From: Sparassis latifolia
Taxonomy: Eukaryota > Basidiomycota > Agaricomycetes > Polyporales > Sparassidaceae
DNA: 64,000 nucleotides
NCBI GenBank assembly: GCA_018466975.1
Contig: JAENRS010000017.1
Span: forward strand, 186,001-250,000
Direction: 5' to 3'
Part shown: positions 45,676-58,165 of the stretch, one piece after another
How the letters are laid out: each line of letters begins with the position of its first letter
How positions within the stretch are numbered: the stretch's first letter is position 1
Translations under genes and position numbers: made by a program
The notes under the pieces: model-generated
The model's input: only the letters and a program-made list of their open reading frames with translations
What the model was told of the DNA's origin: nothing
Databases searched by the model: none

Positions 45676-46371
45676 GAATAGACAGTTCTGCGCAGCGAGG
45701 CCTACACCGTTAGGGTGCGGCGCGAACATGTTGCTCGCGGTCAAGGCTCTCCGTCGATCAACGACAAGGAGCCCAACAAAAGATGGAGAGCATCAGAGGG
45801 GGTTTTGCCTGAGACATCGTCATTCAAGCATGCCAAGTGACGTGTACCTGCGCGATTTGAAGAATGTCTGACGGATGATCAGCTGGCGCAACGCTTGCAA
45901 GAGGTGCATCATTTATCCTTATTGCCTCTGGGCACCCTTGAAGCAGCCGGAGTGCTCATGTTGTTATTCATTACTTTTATTAGAATCACGAGGAGCACCG
46001 GCAACATTGGAGAAAAGGTTCATTCCTGGGGACAGTTCGTTTTCGGTTGAAGGGTGCGAGCCCACTATTTTAGCAGATGAAGAGACCACTGCTATTGATA
46101 ACCGCGCCCGAATGATTGCACTAACCACGGCAATGGGATAAAGGGCTCCAGTTCTGTTTATTAACTATGTCGTTGATAATTTTCCGGCTGGACTGATTCA
46201 GCTATCGAGTCTTTCGACTGCGTCCAAATAGACACAGTTCAGCTCCCCCAGGTTGACCTTAGCCATTTACGCGCGCTCTCATCTGTGGGAGGAGCCGTTA
46301 CTTCATCTCCTCTTCTCTTTCTGCCACCAACTACTGCTTCATCCATCATCCTCGCGTATCCTCTCTCCTCG
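45676..46371. other. R/B junction, no confident gene
   Basis: Junction of module R and module B. An 88-codon plus frame at 45,875-46,141 is open but carries no motif. The left-right match changes from poor to near-identical at about 46,035. Confidence 0.45.
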
Positions 46372-46910
46372 ATGGAATATCAAATTGTCGTCAATAACAA
46401 AACTTTCAAGGTGAGTTAAAAGTACTAGATGTGACCAATGGCATACTGACACTGCGCAGACGATGACTCGAATCTTAACGAGAGATCACACCCAGAGGAG
46501 GAACGTGAAGTGGGAAGCATTTGTCAATGTATCTCTGTTTCTGAGTGTAATGTCTGCTGTGCTCAGTAACTCCTACAGGCGATGTTGGGGATAGGATTTA
46601 AAGTTAGCGGCACTGCCGGCTCGAAGTTTCGCTTTGATCCTCCCGGCCATATGCAACGTCAGGCAATAGTGATCCACGATGTACGTAGCTTCTTGACGTT
46701 AGAGAATTCTCAATTGCTGACGGTTTGATAGTGTCACGGCGCGGACATTAGAAAAGACAGGCTACTCGAGTAAGTAGTCTTACCGGTTCCCCCATTGGGT
46801 ATTAACCTGTTTTCAGGCTGCGAAGTACATTGGAAGATTGTTACGACTGGACGGAGGAAACTTTTATCACAAGGTCTGAAGTAGAAGAAGACGATTGGAT
46901 TGTTATTTGA
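46372..46910 (+). CDS. HicA-like protein, right copy
   Basis: Intact mirror of 16,665-17,203 with the same exon number and the same 539-bp span. The intron boundaries are GT-AG. Its stop (46,908-46,910) overlaps the ATG-like start of the ThrE-like fragment. Both arms keep this frame whole while neighbours carry lesions, which may reflect chance, short length or constraint. Confidence 0.6.
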
Positions 46911-48050
46911 TGCGACTTGCGAAAGCATTAATGATATTCGTGCTCCTTCGCGATCGAATCGATCGCAGCTGCTTTCCGCCGCGGATTTTGGAGGTCGATG
47001 CCGAATTCATTCGCATTCCCGGTGTCATTATTTGCTCCTTCGGTGACCAGGATACGAAGACCTCAGAGATGCACTTCGTGAAGTGTGCCGGTCGTCTCGC
47101 GCTTGGCAGCCTTCATGAAGTCCACCAAATTTATCGTATCAAGGCAACGGAACAGCTCAATGTGCTGCTTGATTCGAATCCGCTCTATGGCGCGATATTT
47201 CGCAGTTCCTGGCGTTCTTCATCTCCGCCTTGATTTGCCCACTTGCATTTGGTGGATCTTTTTGGATATGTGGATTGCTGGAGCAGGTGCCACCATCCTG
47301 TCTATCACGCAAATTGGAGTCGCATCCAAGAGTCAGTTGTATGCGAATGTCTTCGAGTGAGTGCTCAGCTACTCATACGCCAATTGGTTCTAACGATCGT
47401 TTCAGAATCACCGTCACCATCTTCATCTCCTTCCTCGCCCGCGGTCTGAGCAGTATTCGCAGTCAGATAATCTGCTACACTGCCGTTTCCTCTGCCGGTA
47501 TCGTCGGTATTCTTCCGGGTTATTCTTCCGGAATACCTCATTCGTAAGTTTCGGTCTCATTTCTTAGTAAGATCATACTGAACTTTCTGCAGTGAGCAGT
47601 TTTCTTGAACTGGCCTCATAGAACATTGTTTATGTAGCGTGAAGATGGTTTATGCTTTGATTTATACACTATTCTTGGTGAGATTACCCCGCACATCGCT
47701 TATTTCAACTAATCCAATTACAGGGTTTCGCCACAGATTGGTTCTGATCTCTATCTACTCTTCGACCAAGGTGCCCGCCATGACCTCGCAACTCTGGCGG
47801 CTCGCATGACGACTGCGGTCACTATCGCCGGTGCCTTCCTCGCCGATAATGCCACCACAACAACCAACGCTACTGACGGCGCGAGCGAGTTACAAGGAAC
47901 CTTCACTTTCACGAACTCTACACCTTACATCGCCGAGCACATCATCACAGGCTGCTACACCTCTTTCCCCATGTGTGACGCCATGTTCTCTGCTGGATTT
48001 ACTTACACGCAAAGTTCGACGCCTTTTATCTCGCGCACTGAAATATAAAA
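46903..48050 (+). pseudogene. ThrE-like membrane protein fragment, right copy
   Basis: Mirror of 15,522-16,669. Here a private change at about 46,940-46,980 destroys the FGAPSHRIES segment that is intact on the left. The in-frame stop after FLELAS and the premature end after HIITGCY are shared. Introns at about 47,360-47,405, 47,545-47,590 and 47,680-47,725 are recognisable. Confidence 0.8.
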
Positions 48051-49024
48051 TAAAATCGTAGGCTCTGTACACAGATTACTGCATGTGCTCCATGGCGCTA
48101 GTGTTCAAATTACTACAACTTGGTTGCTCTTCCTCGGTCGCCTCTGTCTAGCGCCTCAAAATTTGTTCCTCTATGAGCGACGGTATCTCTGCCTCCACAT
48201 CCGACAGCTACGCCGCTTGGTAATTCTGCCTGGTGAGAGTGCAAGATCTCGCCTGTGCGGGATGGATATCTACGTCCCTTCAAGGTGTCTATGTCCGTAG
48301 TTTCTGGCTAGCTTTTTCTGGACTGTAGAAGGTAGTTCGCAGAAATGCTCAGAGCACCGACCGTAACACGGATCCCCTGATATCGCTGGTCAGCGTGGCC
48401 TAGTTTCAGAATGTTTGGAAACCCTCTAGGGCGATGCCATTCCATACGAAAGTTATTGTAGGCTATGACAGATCACACACTAGATTCTGGCTCGTCGCGG
48501 TCCCCAGGTTTCTTCGCTGGTCTTGTCTATGAATACGCCGAATGGTGTATGACGGAACAGAAGGAGGATGCGGCTGGAAATTTGCAAGAGAATACGGGAG
48601 ATAAATGTAACGGTCGATCTATGAGGGTGCCAACACAAAGGATCGCTTTGTTCGTCTCGCTGATGACAGGGCTCCTTTACGATTCATGCACCATGTGCAT
48701 CATGCTGCGCGAGTGGAACGCTGTTGCTCTTTGGGCATGGGGTACTTGACTCTGATCCTAGTCCAGTGTCTCAAGCACGCATTGACGATACATTTAGATA
48801 TTGTTGTGACAATTGTGCCATCTACCAAACCACATCATGGATCTCTGTCCGCACTCCGCTTATCCCGTGATTCGCACCGACTCCCATGGGTACATCGCTT
48901 TGCAGGCATTGAATTGTCAAGCCAACCAGCTTTCCGTTACAAGCTTAAGAATGCAATGCCGTGTGGGGTATCTGCAACGCACGAGATTCCACGGTCTTGA
49001 GACATCTTGGACAGTTTCTGATTC
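48051..49024. other. Region without assigned gene (mirror of 14,549-15,520)
   Basis: The plus frame at 48,465-48,749 matches the left 104-codon frame, but its first 15 codons are shifted by an indel, which argues against a conserved gene. Confidence 0.35.
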
Positions 49025-51198
49025 AGACAATAACACAACATGCCCAACCCAAGTCATGCATGTTCCTGAGACACGCCATCACCGAACGCAAGGCACGAAC
49101 ACGAGCCTCTCGCGCTCGCTCTTCCTCTCGCTGCATGTCCTCCAAGGATATTTTCGGAACAGGACTGAGAATTTCTCTGCCTACATCATCGCCATCGCCG
49201 GGCGCTGTTGCTCGCAGACGGGATGGGGGCCATATCTATTGGCAAAACTCCTTCGCTTGGCTGCGTGCGGAGAGGGGATGGAGCCAAGAGGTGGGAGGAA
49301 GACGGCGATGGGACCGCCAACGCTTCAATGTGGGGTTTCTCAGGGCCTGCAGGAGGAAGCGACGCTTCAACTGACGGTTTCTAGACAGACTTGGAGTAAG
49401 GGACTCTTGAGGAAGAACCACCTGAGGTGCAGGGCGTAACAACGCTCCCGTGGTAGATATCCGCACGTCAATCTGAGGAATTCCTGGTGATGCCGACCCA
49501 GGTGACTTGACAAGGAAATTCCTAGCATGGAGTCGGCCTTGATACACAGTTGATCTCATTGTCGAGGATGAGTCTGCCCTCATCTTCCCATCGACATCTT
49601 CTTCAAAAAATCCCAGCGGCTAGGCCTTTCTTCCTTTCTTCCTTCGATGACCGTGTTTGGGTGGCAGAACGGGCGATCTCTGATTCTAGCCTCGTGAGTC
49701 GGGATGACCTCGTGGCAGTGTCGCCTCCTTGGCATTGTCTGAGCAGAAAAATCTGCCTTTTCATCGGCTTCGAAGGATTGTCCCAGAAATTGTTATCCAT
49801 CTGAGGTCTTGAACGAACAGCGCTTGGTGACAACGCTCCAGAAGCCACACCAAGACTAGCATATCGCTTCGTAAAGCCTGGCTATCCCGAGGGGGAGAAC
49901 CCATGTTGAGCAGATCGGAACTTGATGCAGAGGTGACGATTCGACAGAACAGCGCACTGTGGAGAAGGTGCCGCTGATTTTGACGCCGCACGAGACAGTT
50001 TTGCTATATTCCGTCGTAGCTCACCCGCACTCTTCATTTTGCGTAATTCTCGCTCATCTGGATCCTGCATGTCTTTCGATGAGGTGGGCCGCAAAGAGGT
50101 CGCAGAACTAGACCCAACCCCTGCTTTCCCAGTTGCTCTACTCTTGTCGTAATAAGCACGGTCTGGCGTAGTACGAGTCCTGGTCAGTTTGGGAGGTATG
50201 GCAGGCCCGTTGCTGTGGCAGGTAGGGGAGACGTAACCGACCGCGCAATAGGCGGAGACTTGGCAGGAGTGATGGTATCCTCGCCTTCCTGAGCAGCCTG
50301 AAGCTGTCGATCAACGCCGCCGCCGTAAGGGGACTCGTCTTCGCAGTCGGTGTCATCTGTGTTGGTGCTCTGCACACTAGCAGAAAGGAGAGGGAATATC
50401 GATGTAGACGGCGGGTAAAGGGGTGTCATCGGAGATATAGCTAGTACCGGTTCTATAAGTGCCTTCCATGGACCGTGGAACGGATTGCCATCGACAAGAA
50501 GTATTTTAAGCGCAGGCAACAAGCAGAGCCAACTAGGAAGGGCGTTCAATTTGTTCCTTCTGATGCTGAGAGTGTGCAACCTGTCCAAAGAACTGAGCAC
50601 CTCGGGCAGTGTGCTGATACCCGTTGAATCCACGATGAGAACGCGCAAAGAGACCATATGAGAAAGGAATACAGGAAGTGCCCGCAGAGGATTGGAAGCT
50701 ATGTTCAACTCCTCGAGATTCTTGCAAGCAACAAGGGATGGTGGAAGAGCAACAAGAAAATTCGCGGAGATATCAAGTGCAAGGAGAGTTGAGGCAACTG
50801 TGGAAGGGTGTTGGCAAGAAATGATGGGACGGCATTTGGGATGTTAGACAACCCTATCAGGAGATGCGTTGTACCTAGTAGGTCATAGCTGTCATTAAGC
50901 ATCCTCGAGCCTACCCCACCCACAGCGACACGCACCTGTTTTCACCTGAAGTCGTACTATGGGCACATCATCTGCTTTAACAATAACGCCTCGACCCTCC
51001 TCGGCAATTAACATGGCACTAGTTGGCTCCTCTTCAGAAGTTCTCTCGTCCTCGTCCATGGACAAGTAATCATCTGTCTCTTCTTCGTTGATCAAACCCG
51101 CCTCGTCGCGTTCAACCAGAGTCTCGAATCTCAAGTCAAAGCTGGGCGTCGCACGCAAACCTTTAACGCCATTGTTCCTGTAACGTAGGTTCGCTCAT
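49025..51198 (-). pseudogene. LRR protein N-terminal part, right copy
   Basis: Mirror of 12,380-14,548. The 174-codon LRR frame (50,184-50,708) is the same as on the left. Private indels lie at about 49,780, 50,005 and 50,050, and in the intron near 50,900. The frameshift before ALDISANFLVALPPS is shared. Confidence 0.65.
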
Positions 51199-51359
51199 TC
51201 CGTTGCCAATTGACGAAGAGCGAGATTGAATGCTATTGACGTAAAAATCGGACCAACCGTCAAATCGTGACAGTCGTGACAGTCACAGCTGTTGTCATTT
51301 CTAGAGATCATATCGATGATGTTGCTGCCTGTGTTGAACGTCCTCCGCACACGCACACG

Positions 51360-53114
51360 ATGAACTCGATGAACTCGATTAACTACAGTTTTATGCCGCA
51401 AAATGCACCAGGCAACATCGATGAATCTGCAAGGTTACTTTCGCTGTATGCCCACCTGGCTGGCACCAGCAATGCCGCCTTTAGCACGGCTCCCAACTAC
51501 ATGTATCAGGGTTTCCCCCAATTCAATAGGGTGGGGATGTTTGTGGAAGATGAACAATACCTTATCCGGGCTCTGTGCGATGGAATGATGAAGAAACAGA
51601 CGAAACGCGTTACTTTAGAAACGCTGGATGGCGTATGTTTCTGGTAGGACTCATGATGTTTTGCTGACAGGTTGTTAATGTAGGTCAATAACCATTCAGC
51701 AATAGCTTGGAAAGACTACTACTTAGAACATATGGATAGACTGGACCAGGCTGCAGCGGATTTGCAGGATTCTGTAAAGCCTGTGGCGGTTGAGAAGTCA
51801 TCTACTTCGTCGACGTCGACATCGACTCGTGAAATCGACATGTCGAAGTCAAAGTCGACTCACGAAACCAAAATCGGCATGACTCATGACACCGGCGCAT
51901 CGAAGTCGACTCACACCGGCACATCGAAGTCGACCCACGAAAGCGGCACATCGAAGTCGACTCACGAATCCGGCGACGTATTCAAGTCGACTCACGATCA
52001 ATCACCCTCTACCATTCAGCAGCATCATTCAGAGGACGTGAGGCTACTTTCAACTGATCCTAACCTCCGGATTTCTGAGCCGCCGTCTCGTACGCCATCC
52101 CCACCTTTTTCTGCGCTCAGAGCAAGAGAAGGGAGGAGATTCATGGAGGATCAAAACTCCAAGTCGACTCACGAAACCGACGTGAACACATCGCAGCGTC
52201 CTTCTGATAAATCACCCTCTACCATTCAGCAGCACCATTCGGATGACATTCCAACTCATTCTAAACTCCGGATTTCTGAGCCGCCATCTCGCACGCCATC
52301 CCCACCCTTTGTGGTCACAGCAAGAACAGGGCTGAGATTCTTCGAAGAGGATCAAGATTTCGTTGTCAAGTTCGTTCAGCGGAAGCTCAGTAAGAATCTG
52401 AACCTAAACCAAATGCAGCTATGTGCTTTGCTTGCAGAGAAGGTATGTGGCCCATATTGACAACATCTATCTTCATTCAGTGGCGCAACAGGCTCCCCAT
52501 CATTCTGCGGCTTCGTGGTACAGCTACTGGACTCGAAATCATGATTTATCAGAGATACTTGCTGAAGTTAGGATGAAGGAAGTGACTCGAAGTAAGGGCC
52601 TTCCTGAGCATTTATTCACTGGTAATAACTCTTACTCAGGTTTATTATCTGAAGATGAGTCTGGTCCTGAGGTGTCAGAGGAGGAGTCAGACTATGATAC
52701 GGAGGATGATTTGCGTAACATGGGCCATTCAGGTGATCAATTTCTTTCAGCCGATAAGCGTGTCCTTGCCAGACACATAGTATCCTACCCCAACTGGGAT
52801 TCTATGACACACAATGAGAAGTGGCAGCCTTTCATAATCAAGGTGTGAAAGCTTCCCTGTCTGTAATATTATCCTAGCTCGCTCACTCCTCTACATATAT
52901 GATAGCATCCACAAAGATCTATGATGTCTTATGCACAAGCATATGAAAGATTTAAAACAGGTTAGTACAGCTTTATCATCTTGCATAGCCTCCAGAAATG
53001 AACCAATTTCAATCAGAGATTGATTGCTGGGTGCGCAAGTTCAAGCACGATGCAAAGGAGCTCAAGAAGAACAGGAAGGCTGGTCCCAGTTCTCAGCAAG
53101 GTCCATCTAAGTAA
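51360..53114 (+). CDS. Triple Myb-like (Rap1-type) protein, intact copy
   Basis: Exons 51,360-51,632, 51,684-52,442, 52,492-52,842, 52,906-52,960 and 52,996-53,114 join in phase to 518 residues. Three similar modules each begin with an acidic-aromatic helix and end, after an intron, with a Trp/Tyr-rich helix. Module 1 is VGMFVEDEQYLIRALCD to NHSAIAWKDYYLEH, module 2 FFEEDQDFVVKFVQRKL to HHSAASWYSYW, module 3 FLSADKRVLARHIVSYPNWD to HPQRSMMSYAQAYERF. This is the pattern of Rap1-type Myb domains, suggesting a DNA-binding nuclear protein. Between modules 1 and 2 lies a Ser-rich linker with five or more KSTHES/KSTHET-type repeats and a duplicated block around SPSTIQQHHS and ISEPPSRTPSPPF. The C-terminus is basic. 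The start chosen is the ATG at 51,360; an upstream ATG at 51,267 is less likely. Confidence 0.78.
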
Positions 53115-54102
53115 GCATTTGAGATGCAGGAGGCAGGGCCAAGATGAAGAGAGAGTCAGAGAGAGTGGAGGTCTGTGCAAGGTCTGAAAACAGATGCTGA
53201 GTGAGTATGTTCTGCATTGTGAGCACTATGTTCTCTATATGAGTTACATAGTTACATCTCTGTACAAGTCCTTGGTTCAATGTTTGTAAATTTGTACTAC
53301 ATCACAGCATTTTTGCTCAGAAAGTCTGATGGTGACAGCAACTGCAACTGCAGGTGGACTTAGAAAACATATGTATGACTTTACTCTATCCCACTTCAGG
53401 ACTCCCTCTACACAATTGATGGTGCATCCAGTCGAATGGTCCGAAAGTGAACATTTTTATGAGAATTTTTTGTATCTATTATACACACGTACGACATGTG
53501 ATTCGAAAAATTGTCCATTTTCTGAGTGGCAACATCTGGCTCTCTTGTCCGAGACAGCAACTGATGGATATCACAAGAAAACAGGAGTATCTGAGGACTG
53601 CCTATCTAAACATCGGAGGACCATGCTTGGAGAGCTTGAAGTCTGTGATTTATCAATACGTGTGGTGAAGAAGAAGATGGGGTGTCAGCCACTGAATAGA
53701 GAATAGAGTGCTAGAAAGAATGGAGCGCGAACAGACGCCAGTCGACGCGCGACGGCGGTGTGCACGTGATGAGATTAGATCGTGGAAGTTGCCGCGTCCG
53801 AAAGATCGCTGGGTGAATTGTATCACGCAGAGGCCTCCCGCTCTTTCCTATGAGGGACCGTACTGGACAAAACTATTAAACCTGTCAGCGTCCCGAAAAA
53901 GTAGTGTATCGATCAAAAAACATGACAGTTCGGGCGAAAAGTTGCCACGTGGGGGCGCCTGTTGATGCAAGCCCCACCCCCGACGCGTACTGTCTGCAGC
54001 GAGTGCAGCGAGAGAGTCCCCATGGCCAGTGATATATATTATGCGTCTCTCCGCCATTTCTACGCCCCTTTCCTCTACACCTATGGCCCCATCTTGTCAC
54101 CG
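53115..54102. other. No confident gene (mirror of 9,481-10,467)
   Basis: Same content as the left counterpart. The 125-codon plus frame at 53,329-53,706 is preserved without change but lacks motifs. Confidence 0.4.
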
Positions 54103-54466
54103 ACATACATCGCCTCCAAGGCGCGGTTCATGCCAAAGTACTCTCCGACCACGCCGCCTGATTCTACTTCGATCACGGTGTGTACATGTTTGTCAGTAGT
54201 CTAATGCCCCATCCTGATGCGCCTCTGTGAAAACCCCGCAAGGAAAAGTAATACTAAGAGCACCTACCCTGAACGACACGATGCTGTGCATGCATGTCGC
54301 CGGTAGCCGCACGAGCTCGACGAACCGGGCGTACACGCAGGAGAGTACGCACTCTGTGACAGCACCAAATATATCGCTTGCGCCAAGCAGCGCCCCTGCG
54401 CTTCCGAGTTCTGGACGCCGAGGTGATGTCAGGGAGGTTCGTCCGTGCATGGCAGAGCATCGCGGT
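54103..54466 (-). pseudogene. Unidentified gene fragment, right copy
   Basis: Mirror of 9,117-9,480. A small base difference near 54,108 changes the end of the fragment. The family is unknown. Confidence 0.35.
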
Positions 54467-54795
54467 GTAAGGATGCTATGCCCTCTGTGCCCGCTGGGGG
54501 GAAGGCGACTCCACCGTCCGACGGGCAAGGTAAGTGTCGCCAGGGTTATCTCAAATTACAGCTCGTGCGACATGCGGCCGCATCACGAGATAATTCTTCC
54601 GCTTCTGGAGCGACTTCGCGCGTCCCCTAGCGCAACGAATATATTTTTCCACTGCAGATGGACGTACGGGAGGAATAACGCATGGACGCGCTGCGCAGCA
54701 TCGAGGCGGCACGGCAGGCACGCTACGCCCATGCGCCATGCAGGGATGGCATAGCAACGCGCGGGTACGCCACCGCTGTGTTTGGGTCTGAACCT

Positions 54796-56269
54796 AGCGC
54801 GACTTGGCCGTGTTCGAACGACTGCTAGTGCAACATGTAATGGCTGCCCGTCCGAAGTGGTGAAGTGCACGCTCTCGACGTGGTGGTGTCTGCAATGAGA
54901 CGTGCGAGATTGGTCCCGCGCCGCCTATTATGAAGATACAATGGCGCTCACTCTGGCAAATATAAATTGACAAGTTGTGTCTTAGACTTCGTATTCCCCT
55001 GAGGAACTCGCGTAGGGAGCCCGGCAAAGTCTTGGGCCATCTCCGCCGCTGACATCCACTGTCCACTAACACTGCGGAAACCGCTGTAAATATGCAGACG
55101 GAAAACAAACCGAACATGGCTTACCTATTGCCAACCACACACGCCACGACACGTTTCGCAGCGCCGAGGTCGCCTTCCCGTGCAATACGCGCCTGCCAGA
55201 GCTTGCTGACGCCGCATGTGTACTCTTCATGATTTGTCCATCTGATATGCGAGAGGAGGGAGTCGTCCGGATGACCATCCGGATACGTCAGGCATTCTGA
55301 GATATATGCTGACCAGTCAGCACGCAGAGGGACGACGCTGTCAATGACTCTTGCAGCAGGGTCGTCTTTAGGTAGCGTATGCCCTACAACTTCGCATGTC
55401 GCCTCCAGAACGTGGAAAGATACCTTCTGTGGGTCTACTCCATCGGACGGTCGAGACAAGACTGTAACGCTCCAGATCTCGCCCTTGATGACCTCTTGAG
55501 CATCGACGACAATACCGCATAGCCACAACCGAGAATCGTTCTTGCCATTGTACGTTCCGAGCGACAGCGTGAACCAGAGTCTTGTCATGATAAATCTACC
55601 ACGGATATACAAGTCAGGTAAGTAATTGCACCGGACTGGATACCGACGATCTTTGAGCAGCATATATGCGCACCTTAATATCACAATGATCTGGCGCTCA
55701 CTATCAGGACTGGCCCATATGTGATCCGCAATTGGATTTGGCAAGCCATTGGACTCGAAGAACTCAGCAAGAAACGAATGCTTGTACGCCTTCCGGCGCT
55801 GCAGGACTTCCGCCTCCCGCAGACGGAGGTAGGGCCACATATTCGTCATCGCCCGCGAGTACTGCTGAGTAACATCCTGCACGAAGCGTTGGCCGCTATA
55901 GTTGTTGTTGAGGAGGTGGGAGGCAGAAAGATAGACTGACGCATAGTGGAACAGACACAGATATCATCAGTATGTAGCGAGAGGCACCGTCCTTCATATC
56001 CCACAAAATGACGAAAGCGGCAGAAACTCACTTGCATATCGGAACATGCGTGAGACTAGCACACATCGCCGGCGCTCTTCGTTCGAAAGTCCACTCAGGA
56101 TGATCGCCCAACGATGAACGCGCTTCCGCTGCGATAGGGAGGGCGGGAGCGTTATAGGAACAAGATTGGGCACAGCAGCAGCGCGTGGAAAGTCTAGATG
56201 GCAGAACATAGAACGTATATGCCGCTGATCAGCTTGTACATCGGTTATATGCTGAGTAAGACCGTCCAC
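54796..56269 (-). pseudogene. Conserved basidiomycete protein, 3' truncated, right copy
   Basis: Mirror of 7,314-8,787. Here the central part is open for 253 codons (55,121-55,882), including the in-frame 78-nt intron, with VVDAQEVIKGEIWSVTVLS readable without a break. The 3' truncation is the same as on the left. Confidence 0.7.
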
Positions 56270-57637
56270 TGAGTGGTCAGAAAGTGCCGCAGGAGGAGGT
56301 TGAGGTAGTCTGTTTTCTGACGCGCCTCCTTGTCGAGAGGTCGGACAATTTAGGCGGAGCCCAAACTTTTGTAGCGTTCAATAACATGGAGTCTTAAACC
56401 TTTGTAGTAACACGTGATGCACGTGGCGCGATAAATCCGTCGAAATTTACTATTCTTCCTGATGCTTCAGCTCCACCCCATTTTGGGCACATCGCAGGCG
56501 CGGCGAAGTGCGGTAATAGATATATGATAGAGAGGTGTATTCTCCTTCGGTGTGAGACCGAGAGAATGGAGAGATTCCTACGAGACTCAGACATATTGTA
56601 CCTGTTAAACCAATATAGAGCAGATAGGACAGCAAAAGTCCCCGGAACCAATCTTAAATAATATTAACATCGGAAACTACGACGAATAGATGGCGTGCAG
56701 TAGAAGGGGGACGCCAGGGGGACTTCTTGTGCTCGAAACACGACGCGTTCGACGCGATTTACAGGCGCGTCGCACAAGCACGTGATGTGCCGGGACGGCA
56801 ATCACAACCGGTAATTGACCTCTTAGTAAGACCCCCTTTATAGAAAGCAGACGTCAGACACGGATATCCGAGGTACGAGGTTGAGGCAGAGTGTCCACCA
56901 TCTGCCTTCGGGAGACTAGGTTGAGGCGCTGTGTCCTTGGCGGGTGGTCCGCTGACTGGGAAGGGCGTGTCACAGCCAGTGGATCTAGATAAGAGATGTA
57001 CAACACTTGTACCGCATTGGGAACCCTACCGATCCATGCAGACAAAGTAGTTCTGTAGGTAGCAGTTATGTATTGCACTAGCAATCTATTTCACAGGGAC
57101 AGTCGACACACGAACCAATGAGTAAGCTATCACGGGTGTACTTTATTTTATTGTAAGTGAGTATTACAATCAAAAGTTACCAACAAACGCACTCTCACTC
57201 ATTTGCCCACAACATATGTCGGGAACTTATAGTCCACAAACCATCAAAGCATGATATTTGAATGACCAGTATACAAGATGTCAGTATCATGGCATGCCAA
57301 TGTGACATCATTGGCTCGGCATACTATACGAGCATACCAGAGAGCTAGCACTGACGTACACACTTTTTATTCAATAACACATTCTGCATGTACTCAATCG
57401 ACACCAAATGTCCCGTGTGGAATATATATGTTGGTCATATTCAACGGGATGCAGGATCATTGCAAAAAGAGCTCATGCAACAGAGAAAGGAAAAAATTGA
57501 TCCGACATCCTGTACTGGTCAAGCTGTCGCTGCCCGTCACCCGCAGTCCGCAATTGCTGCCCCTGCTAGTGAGTCCGTTGCGGCGGAGGTCCTGTAGGTC
57601 GACGAGGCATGTACGAACTCGAATCACAGTCCGAGAT
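56270..57637. other. No confident gene (mirror of 5,946-7,313)
   Basis: Same intergenic-like DNA as the left arm. A 142-codon plus frame (57,278-57,706) is antisense to the NAD-binding fragment at its end and has no motif. Confidence 0.5.
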
Positions 57638-58165
57638 AGTGTCCGGTTCCGCTGTTGCCTGTCTTGCTCGCATTGGAGAGTACCTATACATACAAGTGTC
57701 AATTAATATGCCTCCTGCACAACATCAAAATCGCGCACCTCTTCCACCACGAATTTCGACATTCCGTAACCCAAGTGGCCCAACGCAAACGACGGGTCCT
57801 TCAGTGATGACTCTGGGATGGACCCACGGCCTCCCGAAGGGCGCCATGCTTGGGCAATGGACACGGACGACGTGAAGAGGAAACGAGCGCCAGGTGCAAG
57901 GCCCGCGAGCTGAACGGCGGCACTAACGTGGGGCTCGAAGGAGGCGAGTAAGTCCGAGGTCTTCACGCATGAGATCCCCACTGAGCAGCACAAGCTTCGG
58001 ATCGGCGAGAAGCTTCGCCGGTAAATGTGATCCCTCGAACGCTGCACGCTGGCGGTCCGCGATACCGCGATTATGTGTATACACGCGTGCAATATGCGGA
58101 TTGACGATTAGTTCAGCTAGGATGTAGGCACCGAGATTTCCCGTGGTACCAGTGACGAGCACCAC
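57638..58165 (-). pseudogene. Thioester-reductase-type NAD(P)-binding fragment, right copy
   Basis: Mirror of 5,418-5,945, with the same internal deletion between EDLGL and SFEPHVS and the same end point. I saw no private lesion. Confidence 0.8.

Larger units (their letters stand above)
39490..46035 (+). repeat. Module R, right inner copy (reference copy)
   Basis: This is the most complete copy. In order it holds the module terminus, X (39.8-41.54 kb), a chitin-synthase myosin-motor piece (41.54-42.09), FAS pieces (42.1-44.72), an unassigned stretch (44.72-44.97), a copia RT/RNase H piece (44.97-45.57) and about 450 bp of unassigned DNA. All recognisable parts read on the plus strand. The outer terminus is defined by comparison: homology with 61,499 starts exactly at 39,490, and the flanking DNA differs. 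Confidence 0.9.

Noticed and set aside
39490..46035. Module R as an autonomous Helitron or LTR retrotransposon
   Set aside because: There is no Rep/helicase, no LTRs, no integrase or gag, and I could not define Helitron ends. Only the copia tail is certain.
46372..46910. A HicA-HicB toxin-antitoxin pair
   Set aside because: No HicB-like partner frame lies on either side, and the adjacent ThrE-like piece is unrelated.
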